This document shows positions 40,201 through 53,331 of a stretch of DNA of 64,000 bases, piece after piece. The notes beneath the pieces are model-generated. The model did not search any database. It was given only the letters and a program-made list of their open reading frames with translations, and was not told the origin of the DNA. Each line of letters starts with the position of its first letter. Within the stretch, counting starts at the first letter, position 1. The DNA comes from Populus alba (Eukaryota; Streptophyta; Magnoliopsida; Malpighiales; Salicaceae), in NCBI RefSeq assembly GCF_005239225.2, contig NC_133297.1, positions 12,388,147 through 12,452,146 of the forward strand, written 5' to 3'. A program made the position numbers and the translations under genes.

Positions 40201-41839
40201 CAGTCATAACAGGGAAATAGTTAGTAAAAATCCCATTTGAAAAATAACTCAACTTATCAGATTTTAAATTTATTTTATAATAATCATGAATTGAAATTTT
40301 TTCAAGGACACTAAAGACCTATATAATCGTTAATTTTAAAATTTATAAGATTAATCGAGATACGGACAATTAGTTCCAAACACTCACATTAATAAAAATA
40401 ATAATAATAATAATAAAAAACTCTTTTGATGAACAATCTTGTTGACTAAAAATAAGGGTAGGATCTAATTGAGAATATGCATTTAGGGACCCAATTGGGA
40501 TAAGATAGGTTAGAAGGCTACCCTCAAAAGGTGAGAGCTTATGTGGGGTTTGTCCAAATTAGAATCACGGGTACTGGAATACGACTGAGAAAAAGGGGAA
40601 AAAGAAGAAGAAGCTGCTAGGTAGATAATGAAACAACCATGCCTTTCCATAGAATTAACACTAAAATCAACGAGCTATAATCCACGTGATTTATGCTGGC
40701 TGCTGAAACCAAGAATCACATATTTTAGTCTTCCAGGAGGAAATAGACTTGACGACTTTTTTCCGTCTGCTTTGGATGCTAAAATTCTTTTGAACTGTTT
40801 TAAATATTCTCTTGTCCCTCTCTCTCTCTCTCTCTCTCATCATGAGCCAATTTGAAAGTGGCTACCAATGAGGTTTTTTTTGAAAAATAACTTAGTTCAC
40901 TGGAAGTATTGGAATAATATTACAAGTTAAAAAAGTAAATAAAAAAAATATCACTATTTGAACACGATTGCATTTTAGAATATTACTTTTGTATGCAACC
41001 GTTATGAATATCATTCCCTTTTTAGAATATAACCGCTATTTAAGTCTAGTCATGTTTCAAATCATATTTTTTTTATCAATTACTTAACTTAACAAAAATT
41101 AATCCAAAATTTTATTAACATTTAATGGTTAAAAAATGAGATTCTGAATTCAATAATTAAGAAAAAAAAGAGAGGAAATAAGGTGATCTTGTAGGAGAGA
41201 GAAATGAAGAAGAAAAAATGGATCTTCAAAGACATATTAAAGCCTTATTTTCTGCATATCGGATACTGTTAGAAAGATTTTAATAAAATAATTTTAAGTA
41301 TATATTTAAAAGAACATCGAATGAGATCATAATTAATTTTAAATTAATCTCAAATAAAACCCTGATAAATTATGATTATGTTTAGTGGTTTTTCAACGCA
41401 TGGTTATGATTGTTTTTCTGGAGTTTTTTTAATAGTATCGAGCATTTAAAAGAAGAAATTCCAATATATTATTTGTGACTTATTCTTTCTTGATTATTTG
41501 ATTTTTATAAAATTTTAGATTTATTTTTTTTATATATTAATTAAATAGAAATAGACATAATTTTTAAAACAACTATCATTTCTAATGAATATTGTTTAAG
41601 CTATATTATTTTACTAATATTTTCTAACTTGTATTACTATCTCAAATTTTTTAACGAACTATGCCAGAATTCTAAATACTCCAATTCATGGTGGAAATGC
41701 ACACGTGGAAATCATTTCACGGTGATGTTATATATGATTCACTATCAGTCCTATTATCTGTCGGTGGACAATCATGTAAAAGAGCAATGCAAAGCCGCTT
41801 GTCTTCAAAGCTGTCGTCTATCAATTTCAAAAACAAACT
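37265..41839. other. AT-rich gene-poor spacer
   Basis: No convincing coding exon is visible. It contains simple repeats, for example AAAT units around 38625-38648, TA-rich steps near 38745-38765 and 38865, AAT units around 40396-40416 and a (CT)n run at 40818-40839. The short ORFs are low in complexity or overlap on opposite strands, so I treat them as noise. Confidence 0.6.
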
Positions 41840-41845
41840 AAAATT

Positions 41846-42029
41846 GATGGTCTAGTGGTAAGAGTTTGGGACCAAGAGGTTTGCTTTTTCTATGGTCTCA
41901 GGTTCAAGCCCCGGGTTGCTCATATGATGATCACTGGAAGCTTACATGGTCGTTAACTTCAGGGCCCGTGAGATTAGTCGAGGTGCGCGTAAGCTGGGTC
42001 GGACACCTACGTTAAACTAAAAAAAAAAA
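41846..42029 (+). mobile_element. tRNA-derived SINE
   Basis: An RNA polymerase III A-box (TGGTCTAGTGGT, from about 41848) is followed about 50 bases later by a B-box (GGTTCAAGCCCC, 41901-41912), the internal promoter of tRNA-derived SINEs. The body ends GGACACCTACGTTAAACTAA and an A-run to about 42027. The element is about 180 bp. The bases AAATTG occur just before the start and just after the A-run, compatible with a short target-site duplication, though the A-run makes the edge ambiguous. The layout resembles plant, possibly Salicaceae, SINE families. Confidence 0.8.
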
Positions 42030-44814
42030 TTGGAGTTATAATTAACTTAATACCAGATCTATTAAACCTTGCTTGGCATGGTAAGTTAACATGGTAAACT
42101 CAAGAATCAAAATATAATCTATGCTAGGTTTTGATTTTAAACTAAATTTGATATTAATTTGGCTAAACTTAAATAATTTAATTAAATTACTAGATTAAAT
42201 CTCATTTAGTTAAAATCAAGAATTAAAAAAACTAAAACTTTACTTGAATAAAAAATAATTATTTCTTATTAGTTTAATAACTCATAAATTAATCCAATAA
42301 CTCAATTATCTATGTTTTTTTTTATCGGATCAAACCTTGAATTGAGTACAACAAATGTGTTAAAAACTCTATTGTCCATCTAGTAACCACCACCACTTGC
42401 CACAATTCTCAACAAATTAAAGAACATTACACACAAACTATTTATCTGGCTTGTCTAATTTTGCATGAAAGTCTCTCCGTGCAGTTTTATGTATTTGGTA
42501 GAGATTTGTATTAATGACGATGATGTTTCAAAATTTAGAATGCTAAAAAACAAGGGTTTCTTTTAGTTTTTTTTTTTTATAGAGGATGATAACGGTTTCA
42601 TATTAATATTTTATTTTTTAAAGTTTGAGAAGTTGGTGATGAAAAATTCAGCATCTGCAAAATAATTATTTTTAATAAAATTTAAGGATTTTTTAATGAT
42701 AAAAACAATGATTTTTAATAAATGATCCAAGAACAAGAATTTTTGTGTTTTAGTTACACATGATAAATACTTCGCAAAAATAAGAGAATGAACAAAAAAT
42801 AAAAAAAAATGAACTTTTTACTTTAGTGGTTTAAGGGTATATATAGCTTTCGAATTTTATCATGTTACTTAATGGAAATGTTAGAACATCCTCTTCTTTT
42901 GATAGAAATAATGAAAGATAAATACATTTTATATAACATTAGTAAGTAATGAATATCTATTACACAATATTAACAAGGGGTTGATACCCCTTATATAATA
43001 TTAATTATTGGTGAAAATATGGTAGGTTTTTAAAAGATTTTTATACAACTATATGTATAGGGAGACATCATTATTGTGATTCAACATATAACTTAAAAAG
43101 ATTATCAACTTAAAAATATATTTAGATCTAGAAAGATTCTAAATTTAGGGCAATAGCCTATCAGACTTGTATGTAATTGAGTTTAGAACAATGCTGAATC
43201 CATGGGTTTAGTATATTGTAATTCATGAGTTTAGTATCTCGTAAGAACCATAGAAATGCCCGTCAATGATCACAATTCATTGTTTTCACGGTTGACATGG
43301 TATTGTTAGAGTAGAGCGGATTAGCCTGGATGGTAGGCACCATCTTTCCTGTAGCTAGGCCACCATACTCAACCTCTCTTCCTTTCCGTGAGGGCTATTC
43401 GCTCAAAATTTGAACTAGTTCAGGAAAAATAGAAAAAGAAACATTTGTCCCCGAGATTTTAATGTTATCTGTTCAAACCACCTAGCTACTTCAAGCACCA
43501 GAGGTTAATAAAACGCCGCCTGATTAGCAGACAGGCCTGTGCTTATCTCAGCCTCAGCTCATCCCGAATCATGAACCGAGCGAAACTTGATGGACCCTTT
43601 GCCGACACTTTATCATCATGGTGCCCTCATACTAAAGCACCGGGATTCTGCCACGTGTAAAAACAAAGAAACACATCAGCCATGAGCCCCAACCCAGTGC
43701 CAGCCAGCCAGCCAGCCAGCTTGGACCCTTCATAAAAGCGCGGTGGTCTCACGTCGTTAAGATGACCGTTTTCTTTTACGGGGAGTTGCGATTTAGGAAA
43801 GCAATGTCTAGTTCTCCTGTTTGGTCGGCAGGATTTGGTTTTACCCTTACAAATGGCGGGAGAATGTAGCGGGTAAATTTGCCTTTTTTTTTTTTTTTGA
43901 TATTTTATCAAATTGGTGATGGGAGACTCTCCAGGTTTTGTCCTGATAAAATTACAGTTTAAGCAATCAATTCAGTCATTGATACATGTTACCAATTATT
44001 TTCTACCTGTTAGCGTGATTTAGGCTCTGTGTGTTTGGTTTTTATATACACAGTCATTGATTTATTTTCTATTTGATTTAGGGCCACATCCCTCAATGCT
44101 ATTTATTTGTTTGTATTAAAGAATGGATGGATTCTTTTTTAAAAAATAAAATACAAATATCATATTGTTTGTGTTTGTTTATTTTGTTTTGTCACCTCTC
44201 AGCTCTTAAACTTGCGATACCTAAATTTATATACTAGTGCCATTCATTTTGAGCTCCAACAAAAAATTATTAGCAAAATGATTAAACAAATATGTTAACT
44301 TAATCTACTATTCATATGAATAATAAATTGAACTAAGCCAAGAAATTAGCATAGAAATACCTAATTGACCTAGCTAGATGAGTATTAACCTAGTTACATG
44401 ATCTAATCCGGTCCAAACTCAGCAAGACCAAGAAGTTAATTTGACTAAATCCGGCTGTCCAAACAGTTTTATATCGACCTAGTTGACTTGATTTAAACCC
44501 GTCTGAACTCTACTAAGTCAACTATGAGATTTCATAAAAAAACTTAAAGAACGGCAACGCTTCGTTTTTTGAATAACCGAACTAATCCACAATTCCTTTC
44601 CTTCAATCCCGTGAATCAAATCCTAATCCCTTCTTCCTTGACAACTCTTCTTCCTCGGCTCCTCCTCCTTCACAACCACTTTCTTCCTCCTCAAACTCAA
44701 GGTTGCAGGCTCGTCTTTGGAGGCATTAATTAAGCAGGAAGCTCGCGGCAGCACTTATTTGGTGTTGTGGTTGGATCGAAATCGCGAAGGAGAAAATGCA
44801 TGCTTATCTAGAGA
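42030..44814. other. AT-rich spacer, no gene recognised
   Basis: It is mostly AT-rich. Bases 43310-43860 are more balanced in composition and carry a short GCCA repeat (about 43703-43720) and small minus-strand ORFs (for example 43627-43911) without any recognisable product. A CT-rich stretch (44600-44700) resembles a leader but no ORF follows. Nothing further can be supported. Confidence 0.5.
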
Positions 44815-45383
44815 AGGATATGTGACCTAGAGATAAATTGGCTTCAAAATCTTTCCAGCTACAGGCACTTTGGAACTTTTGCTTATCTAGAGAAAGATGT
44901 AACGAGGCAGGCGATCCCCATTTTCCAAGGAATTCCTTGCTGAGCTTCAAACAAGAGCTAACAAGTACTCTCACGCACTTGTCCAGAATTTGCAACAGAT
45001 GCAATCAAGAAAGATTCAAAGCAAAACAGATGGTAAGTTGCAGCTACAAGCAACAATGAATACGCTGCCATGACCTGGACATGCTTAAAACTTCCAATGG
45101 ATGTCCACTCACTTGAGAATGTAGAGCAAATAAATCACTTGCACATACTGTATAAGCAGAAGCCAGAGTTGTATATGTGCTCAGAGCAAGATGGTGCACA
45201 GAATGCAACCTAAAATTCAACGGTGATTTTCCTTCTCTGACCTCTGAATGCTCATCGAGGAGGCCAGTGATTAACAGGTCCCCAAGCTTCTCGCAGCAAG
45301 ATTCAGGATCACTAACAGCAAGTCTCTGGAACTTAAGCTCGAGGAGGGCAGTTTTGAAGCAGAAATTTCCTATACGTGAGAAT
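44815..45383 (-). pseudogene. Frameshifted gene fragment, possibly from a plant TPR/SET-domain protein
   Basis: Reading the minus strand from 45383 gives about 100 codons of ordinary-looking protein (FCFKTALLELKFQRLAVSDP, then HHLALSTYTTLASAYTVCAS). The frame then breaks near 45075. A one-base shift restores sense (AAYSLLL, then AATYHLFCFESFLIASVAN), and a further break precedes KWGSPASLHLS and FEANLSLG. This pattern of good protein interrupted by small indels marks a pseudogene. From memory the order of motifs resembles a plant SET/TPR methyltransferase-like protein, but I hold that identity loosely. No introns are visible, so it could be a processed copy. Confidence 0.5.
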
Positions 45384-46072
45384 TAAGGGTTAATGCATGT
45401 TTGTAACAATATGCAGAACCAGTCAAACGGGTCAAATGACCCACGAGACAAGATCAGGTCGACCGTGCGGACTTGGTCACCCAAGAGTTAGGATCAGAAA
45501 AAAGAAATGACATGAAGTGAAAAAGAAATGCAGCAGAACAGGCTGCAGCAAAGTCTGTGTATGCCACTCCACAGTCATCTCCTCACCATTATTAAATCCT
45601 CCTCGCACTCCTACCAACCACTCTTGGTCCACTTCCATTACAAACCAATTCTTAATAAAAACTAATCCTCAGCAAATAAACTAATTCTTAACAGAACAGA
45701 TTCTCCCATCAAAATTACAAAACAGATGCAAATCATTAGCAAAATTTCCAAAGTTAAAACAATGTCATCGCAATTTGACATGATCACCACATTCAGGAAC
45801 CTAACCTAAACAATTTCTGTCACTATTTCTACGTTCACGAATTTCTAACATGGAGAGATTAAAAAGGGAAAAAAAGGAGAAGGGAGTGATGGGATGGGGA
45901 AGGTGATCAGCTGTAAGGAATCCAAACACACTAGCTTCATATTGTATATTTTGGAGCTGCGAGCCAAATAACATAAATGAGCAAGAGAGTGAGAACAATT
46001 CGACTGCAGTTTCATGATCTGTAGATATATTATGGAAATAAAATAAAATGGATACAAACAAGCCGGGCGTTG

Positions 46073-49000
46073 CTATTGCTTGACATTCAGTGAATTTTCA
46101 ATGCGTTGGATGAGCTGATCTTTAGTCAAAGCACCCTCCTGCAAAAATCAGAACCAAGATCGCTATAAAACCCAAACCAGCAAACAGTTAACAGTAAGTG
46201 GCCATAGAACAAGAAGCATTAGAACTAGTAAAACTGAAAACATCGTACATTATAAAGTTGAGGGAGGTGAACCCCTCTCCTCTAATGGACGCAGGCATTG
46301 TAGTCAAAATGCAAATCTTTATCCTCTCTTTGATTCTTGTTGTGCAGTTAACTTGTAAGGAAAATATCACAATTGACTTAATAATTCAAAACCAAGTTAT
46401 GAAACAGACGCATGTTCCTAGGCACAGGAGAGTAAAGGTCCTGACTTGATTGTCAGACAAAAAAGATTTATGCATTTCAGTAGCATCCATGCAGAAAAAA
46501 AATGTTTCCAAAATCTAGGATAAACCTAAACAATTTGAAAACGTTCACTGCAGTTTTCTATTTGGAAAACACCACGCTTGAACATAAAATCCATTTTCAC
46601 TAGTTCAAAAATAAAATAAAAATAAAATCCATTTGTCCCCTCTGCGGAAAATATTTAATGGCCCTAATTCAACAACTGAATAGGTCTCGGGACATAAAGC
46701 TACTTTAACTTGAGAACAAACAAAAACTAATTCAACTTACAAAACGATCATAAGGCTTTCCATCCTTGAATATGATAAAAGTAGGCAAGGCCTCTATTCT
46801 GTATTTATCAGCAATGCTAGGATATTTCTCAGTGTCGATTTTCACCACCTGGACCGTGTCTTCCAGGACAGCACTGACTTCATTTAGAATTGGAGCCATA
46901 AATTGACAGGGACCACACCTGCACACCACAAGTTAGCTTCACTTCTATAAACTGAGATTCCAAGTCATTCCAAAACGGTAAACATCTGCTAATCTTAAAA
47001 GATCCTTATCTATCACCAAGCTACTCAGTAGCCTAAAATTCACAACCTTATCAATCAGAAGGTTAATCCCAGCTAACAATACATGCAAGAAAATTTCTCC
47101 TAAGACTAGCTTATTAACTCCACTTATATGATTCTATATGCATAAATAAAATGGTGGATCCGCAAAGTATCAGTTTTGGAGTTTAGATAACTACACAGAA
47201 CCTTCACTTATGACATCATTTTCCAATAATGTTAGGGGATAATACAACGAGAAATCTAGAAAGAAGAGAAAATAAAGAAAATTACCAGGTTGCATAAAAG
47301 TCTACCAAAACAGGTTTGTCAGACTTTTCTAGCAACTCATCTAAGGTGGAAAAAGTTTGCTTCTTTGCTGCAACCTGCAATTATCATTTGAAAAAAAATA
47401 AATCATTACATTAGGAATAAATAGGAGTTTCGACTTGATAGCTCAGCCACACAGCAAAAGCATCACATAAAGCCAGTGTCAGCAATTCAATCAAAGTCAG
47501 AATGACTGTTCTTGTCCATTGCTTACTTTATAACAAACACAATTAAATAGTAAAAAATACAGACAAATATTGGGGAGAACCAAAATATAAAAAAGGATTG
47601 AATCTCGTGGTTGTTAATGAAACCTACAGCCATAGCATAATCACATGCATCTGAGCAATGACAGTTACCCCATAATGAACATGCATCAAATATCTTACCA
47701 GTTTCTCTCAAACATCCGAGCTCTAAAAAATTTGCATATGAGGTACTCTATCACCCACAATATGTTTAACTCAAAATGACCCACGTTAGTCTCTGTTTAA
47801 AAAATCATGGTTAAAGGATAACAGGAATGACAGTTAAACCATTGGAGATAGCAACTAAAACAGAGATAGTTATCATTGTTACAATCATCAGGAGATAACT
47901 AACCATTAGAGAATTTCATAACAATGACTACCAAAACTATCAGTAACAATAGAAACTGAGAACAAAGATGTCAAAGGTAGAAGGAAAGTCCTAAATGTCA
48001 AGTCATTTCTTCTCGCAATTAATTCAGTTCCACATCAGGGAAATAAACAACTAAACAGGACACAATTTCAGCCACCATAGCAACATCATCCAAATCTCAT
48101 TCATTCTGTTTTTTCACAAAAGGTAAATATTTAAGGATAATTTCTGAACTTACAAGAAATCAAAGGGCCAAATTCTATCTCTTTAAATCGACCTAACCCA
48201 ACAAGCAAACTTGAAGTGAGGGATTTTCTCAAAAAAATGACAAGAAGGATGCTAGTATCAGCCAGCCATTCGGATGTAGCTAGTTCAAACATATTCCGTA
48301 CCATGTGAATATGTTATTCACAAAACCAGTCAAGAGTAACGTATAATCACATCTGAACATGGACATGGGCACTGTAATTTCTGACTCGCCACATCTCCTA
48401 TCAACAGTAATTTTGCTTATCCTCTCCTTAGAATGAGGCACTTTCGCCTCATAACCTACTAATACATCTGTATTTATCTATCTATCATTCCTTGTGAGAT
48501 TACACTTAGGCAAACAAATATCTTTGTATTATAGGGGAAATTTCACAGTGTTACGTTAGAATAAGTACTTCTGTGGGAAATCAGGTTACCAAGCAGCAAC
48601 AGTAAACATTGTACAAGTGGAAAGGAAAGTAAAGCAAGATAAACACTCACCTAAGTGGAGAACAAAGATGATGACTTGCCCTCCAAACATACAAGAAGAA
48701 TGGTTGGGAATTTTTTAATAAAAGACGTGAAGAAAGTAAAGGAAAAAGAAGCTATGGTTGGGATAAATTTTTTGTGGAGAAAAATCTTCTGGAAAACTTG
48801 AGTTTCCTGAACATGCTAGAATGTAATGGCTAAAATGATTTTGAGTTTGCTTGGACGTGTGTGGCTAGAATAATTTGCATGCCTATTGATGATGAACTAC
48901 ATTTAAATCTTGATTTTTGAATTGTGGAGGGTGTTGCATTTGAAATTTGAAGGGGAACATACATGCTCTTCCCACTGATCATTTGAGTGAAGCTCAACGG

Positions 49001-51842
49001 TGCTTTTTTCATGTAAGCGTCCATTTCTTCCACTTTGTCATTTTATCTGTCTTCTTCATTTCTCATATATGTATTTTTTTTTTTCATGCCTTCCAAATGC
49101 ATGCCACATCTGTAAATAGGTGGGAAGTTGAGAAAGAGAATATACATAAGCATGTATCCCTTACTAAGAAGGAACAAGGAACTTGAGGAGTCTAGAAAGG
49201 TTTGTGTAGAACTACAAAGCCGGCTTCGTGAATTGGAATTATCATACCACGCAACAGTAAATGATAGAGATACTAATTTCCCTCAAGTAATGGCAATGTG
49301 TGAAGAAATGATAGGGGTTAGAGAATAACTTGCATATATTAAAAAGGAAGGCCATGGAAGACCAGACTACATTGACTAACCTCGGGCTGCACTTACTTTT
49401 GTTCATCAACAACTATCCAAAGTTATGGGAGATTGGGAGTAACCCCAAGGAGTTTTGTGCCTTTTATATCATGACAATGTAGATGACGTGCTGTTGCTTC
49501 TGATAGGAAATGTCCACTTTGACAACAGTGTTAAGAGGAACACCATGGACCTCTCACGTGCATTTTATACTAGTGTTGTTCCTGGCTATGATGGGATTTT
49601 TCCTAATCATGCTGAAGTCTCAGCCTGCAGGGAATACCTTCCACGTGGAGGAAATTAGCTTCTAGCTTCTCTTGCTTGTATCTAGTTTCATTGATGTTGT
49701 TGTTTTCTTCCCATTGCATGTGGTTGTGGTGCTTGTATTCCATTTTGTAAAATACTCAACATCTACCAAAATGAATTGTCTTTTTCCAGGGTCCTTGGAG
49801 AATGGTCACAATACATTCATTCCCCATTGAGAGAGACCATGGCGATGCAGTTGCAGTCATCTCTGCTGACGGCTAACTGGGTGCTAGGCTCAAGCAGACC
49901 CTTGAAAAGTGGTGGTTAAAATTTTACACATGATGTTGATGTCCTAAATTACTAATTCAAAATTGCTTCTAACATTTTGGATGTGCTTCCTACGATCAGA
50001 TAGGACATTGTAGTCCGGGTTCACCTTTATGACTACAAAATCTATAAGGAGATGTGTATTTAACACAATTTGACATAATGGTGAATATATGGAGATCTTG
50101 TTTAGGCAACCTGCACAGGAATGTTCATCGTGATGACATGACTTCCTCTTTGGAATGATAGGAGTGTGGTATCTAATTTCTTCTACTTCATTTTGTTCAG
50201 TTTCTTATGAGAAATGGGGCTGCCTATGCACAGGGCATGCTATTGAAAAGCCGGAGACATATTTTGTGGATGAACGGGGAGAGAGTCAAGAGTTGTTGTT
50301 GGGTAGCTAAAACAGCTTCTATGAGTGCTATCATTCACTGACCAAGTTGTTGGAGGTTAATTGGAGTTGATAAGGATAATAAGGTCTGCAACTCTTTATG
50401 TTTCCATGTTATCCACCATGAAAGATCTCAAATCAGGTACCAATGAAGGATGAAAAATGTTTGGATAGAAAATGAACAAGGGCTTAGTTCAATTCTCACA
50501 AACAACGACACTAATGAAATCGAGAAAAACTGCTATGAATCTCCAAGTTTTTTCATGGCTGATAATGAACTGGGTTGCACTTGTGGATTGGTGTTACTTG
50601 TAAAACAAACTCTTTAATGCTTAAGTCAGTTTTTAATTTGATTATTTGAGCAATAAGCAGGTAAAAGATTCTAAAAAATAAACGGGATGTTTTTGCTGTG
50701 TGTTGTGGAGAAATCAATCTCCTGATCTGTTGGTTTCGATTGAAGTCTTATATAAACTTATTCCATGCTTACTTTTTCCAAGGTGGAGAACAGGCATAAG
50801 GGCAACAACGTTATTCATAGCTCACCCTACAAGGGTGCCTACGCTGATGAACGGTTGAAGATTTTTATCTTGTGAAATAAAAGAGTTTCATTGGCTGTGA
50901 AAAAGGTAACATAATTAGCCGAGTTGTTATTCAATAAAGGTGTTGGTTTGAGGATATTTTTATTGGATCTTGGACATATTTTATAAAAATCATAGGATTG
51001 TGTCCAAGTAAAGGGAGAAAAAAATTACGAAGTGAGAGAAAGACCAAGCTGGGCTCAGGCGACCTGAATTGTTTTGCCTAGGCTAGCCCCTGGCTCGATT
51101 GGGACAAGCCAAGAGCAAGCCGAAGGGCACACCTAACTGGCCCTTGTCAACCTAGGGCGAGTTCCATGCTTACCTTAGGAAAAATAAGCATGAAACAAGT
51201 TTTTATAAGACTTCAGTTGAAACCAATATCTCTCCACGACACATAACAAAAACATCTCTTTCATTTTCATGAATCTTTTACCTGCTCATCGGTTGAATAA
51301 TCGAATCCAAAAACTAACTTAAGCATCATAGAGTTTATTTTATAGCAGCACCAATACACGAGTGCAACCGGTCCATTATCAGCCGTGAAAAAACCCAGAG
51401 ATTTATTGAAGTTTTTCTCAACTACATCACACACTCTACACAATTTTAGCTATTATGATAACAGCATTTCATTTCTAACTATTGAGCCACTCAGACCTAA
51501 CAACTTCCAAGTTTCAACCAACATTAGTAGTTTTTTTTTTTTTTTTTAATAGCAAATAAAACAGACCAGTCAGTATAGCAGTCCCAAATATAGAACAATA
51601 AATCTCACCAATTCCAAGAAAATACGTTAAAAAAATTGCAGAGTTGAGTGAAAAATAGTTACCAGTGGCAAAATTGGGGGTCGGGAAGGAGAGGTAATCC
51701 ATCTCTTTCGAAACTGGAGTCGATGAAGCTGTACTGGAAACTGAAGAGAAGAAAATGAAGATAGTTTGGAGGAGTAATTAGAAGTGGAGTTGGGAGAATT
51801 CAAAGAAGGAATCGTTGATGCCGAGAGAGAAGAAATCTCCAT
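46073..51842 (-). CDS. TRXy: Chloroplast thioredoxin y
   Basis: Four exons join to 170 codons: 51842-51663, 47374-47286, 46918-46741 and 46138-46073. Exon 1 encodes a Ser/Asn/Pro-rich plastid transit peptide (MEISSLSASTIPSLN...). The thioredoxin fold starts in exon 2 (VAAKKQTFSTLDELL...VLVDFYATW). The active site WCGPC (residues 90-94) is split across the exon 2/3 junction. KIDTEKYPSIADKYRIEALP with the cis-proline region follows. The sequence after the transit peptide, and the end LIQRIENSLNVKQ, match the y-type, which reduces peroxiredoxin Q, methionine sulfoxide reductase and related antioxidant targets in plastids. The first intron is unusually long (4.3 kb) and holds gene-like debris and a large inverted repeat. 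All splice sites are GT-AG and the frame is intact. Confidence 0.93.
49130..49660 (+). pseudogene. Decayed coding-like segment inside the TRXy intron
   Basis: Opposite in strand to the host gene, three stretches read as plausible protein: a coiled-coil-like LEESRKVCVELQSRLRELEL (about 49170-49320), then GHGRPDYID and FVHQQLSKVMGDWE after stop codons, then SRAFYTSVVPGYDGIFPNHA (about 49550-49655). Stops separate them and no start or splice frame joins them. This is the appearance of an old gene or transposon capture. I cannot name the source. Confidence 0.35.
50513..51428. repeat. Long imperfect inverted repeat in TRXy intron 1
   Basis: The left arm (about 50513-50783) and right arm (about 51173-51428) are reverse complements with small indels. 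Shared landmarks are CGAGAAAAACT / TTGAGAAAAACT, TTTTTTCATGGCTGATAATG, TGGTGTTACTT / TGGTGCTGCTA, GCAGGTAAAAGATTC, GATGTTTTTGCTGTGTG and GAAGTCTTATATAAACTT...CCATGCTTACTTTTTCC. The spacer is about 390 bases, partly GC-rich. A transcript across it could fold into a hairpin of roughly 260 bp. Confidence 0.88.
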
Positions 51843-53331
51843 TTTTTTTAATATAGTAATCGGAGGGGAAAAATATCTGCTCGGTAAAAGGCAGACGTTC
51901 TATTTTTGTCCGGCCTGCCTTTGCTGAGAGACGGAGATCAGAGGCTTACAGAATCATCTATGCATGCTTTCGAAAGGGAATTATATCGTATTCTTGATAC
52001 AGGATAGTTTCAAGGTTCGGTGGATTCTGATTCGTTGGATAGTGGGGATGTTTGGTTCGAATGGTTTATTGGGTCCCATCTTTTGGGGAGAAGCCACCTG
52101 ATTTTATAAGACTGTTTGCAGAAAATGGAGAAGTGAGAGCACGGGAGAACTGTCCTTTTACTCCTGTTCCAGCGGTGTTTGGGGCTCAACTGTGTTTGTT
52201 TTTTATTTAGAAAAAATATAAAAATAATATTTTCTTTTAAATTTATTTTAAATATAATATATCAAAACAATTTAAAAATAAAAAAATAATTAAAAATTAA
52301 AATTTTATAAAAACACTATTTCTAATTTTCTATCCTAAAAACACCCCATGCCACATTTGCCAATGGCCAATTTTCTTGTCGGTGCAAGAAATTTCTTAAA
52401 TATAAACGGTTTCAATGTTAAATCGCCTAAAGGCTAAAAGGAGAAAGTGCATGAAATTGAGTAAATTATAAATAAGTTTCTTAGTTTTATAAAATAAATT
52501 AAATGACCTCTCTAATTTCAAAAACTAATTAATTAATCCCTAATCCTTAAGCATTTGACATACTGTCAAATTTACACATGATACCTAAAATAATCTTTAA
52601 AGAAAAGGAGAGGGAGGGAGGGAAATTAGTTTTTGTTTTTGATTGAAATTAAAGAAATCAATTAATTCATTTTTCTAAAACCACATGGACTATCTTATAA
52701 TCTACTAGCAGGAAGCTTTTACACTACCACCACCTTTTGTTTTTGATTGATTGAGTGTTGACCGGCTAGGGAAAAGTTCTGGTAATCCAGGCAGCCCACG
52801 GCTACTTTAATTGAATCATATATGAATTAATTTACAAATTCAGGAAAATAAAATAACATAAATATAAAAATCATATGGATTTAATATTACACACCACTTA
52901 ATCCGTTTATCAAATGCATGGACCAGCGATGTTTGAAGTATTGGGATTTCTCCCAAAACAATTACACTTGTTATGGTGTGTAACAAGAAATGCTCAACTC
53001 TTGAAATCTCATCATCATAAAAAGCAAGCATCCGATGGGAAATGGAACACAGTTCTGAGCCATGAGAAAGATCTATGAAGCCTAATACAATGTTCTATCT
53101 AAATTTCAACAGCCTACCACCTTCATTCTTGTATGGACGTGTAAGAACCTGCTGCTTTCATCATCTCTTCTGGGGATTGTTTTCTTGACACAATTACATG
53201 AATTCCCAAAAACTATCCCTGTTAAATAGTCAGTTCTGAGACAAAAGCAACAAAAAAAAAAATGTTGATACAGACGTGGAATTACACTGTTGAAGCCTTC
53301 ATAACCGTGAGAGTAAAAGGTGTCAGAAAAA
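51843..53331. other. Spacer between TRXy 5' end and SMS-like 3' end
   Basis: Bases 51843-52200 hold the TRXy upstream region; its transcript reads away toward lower coordinates. Bases 52200-52700 are AT-rich without ORFs. The last few hundred bases before 53331 are probably the 3'UTR of the membrane-protein gene. No transposon or RNA gene was seen. Confidence 0.55.

Noticed and set aside
41848..41912. Functional tRNA gene from the A- and B-boxes
   Set aside because: The A-to-B region does not fold into an acceptor stem with a matching 3' end, and the long tail ending in an A-run marks it as a SINE.
44838..45059. Plus-strand 73-codon ORF (MASKSFQLQALW...)
   Set aside because: It is the antisense of the frameshifted pseudogene fragment, and its sequence shows no domain.
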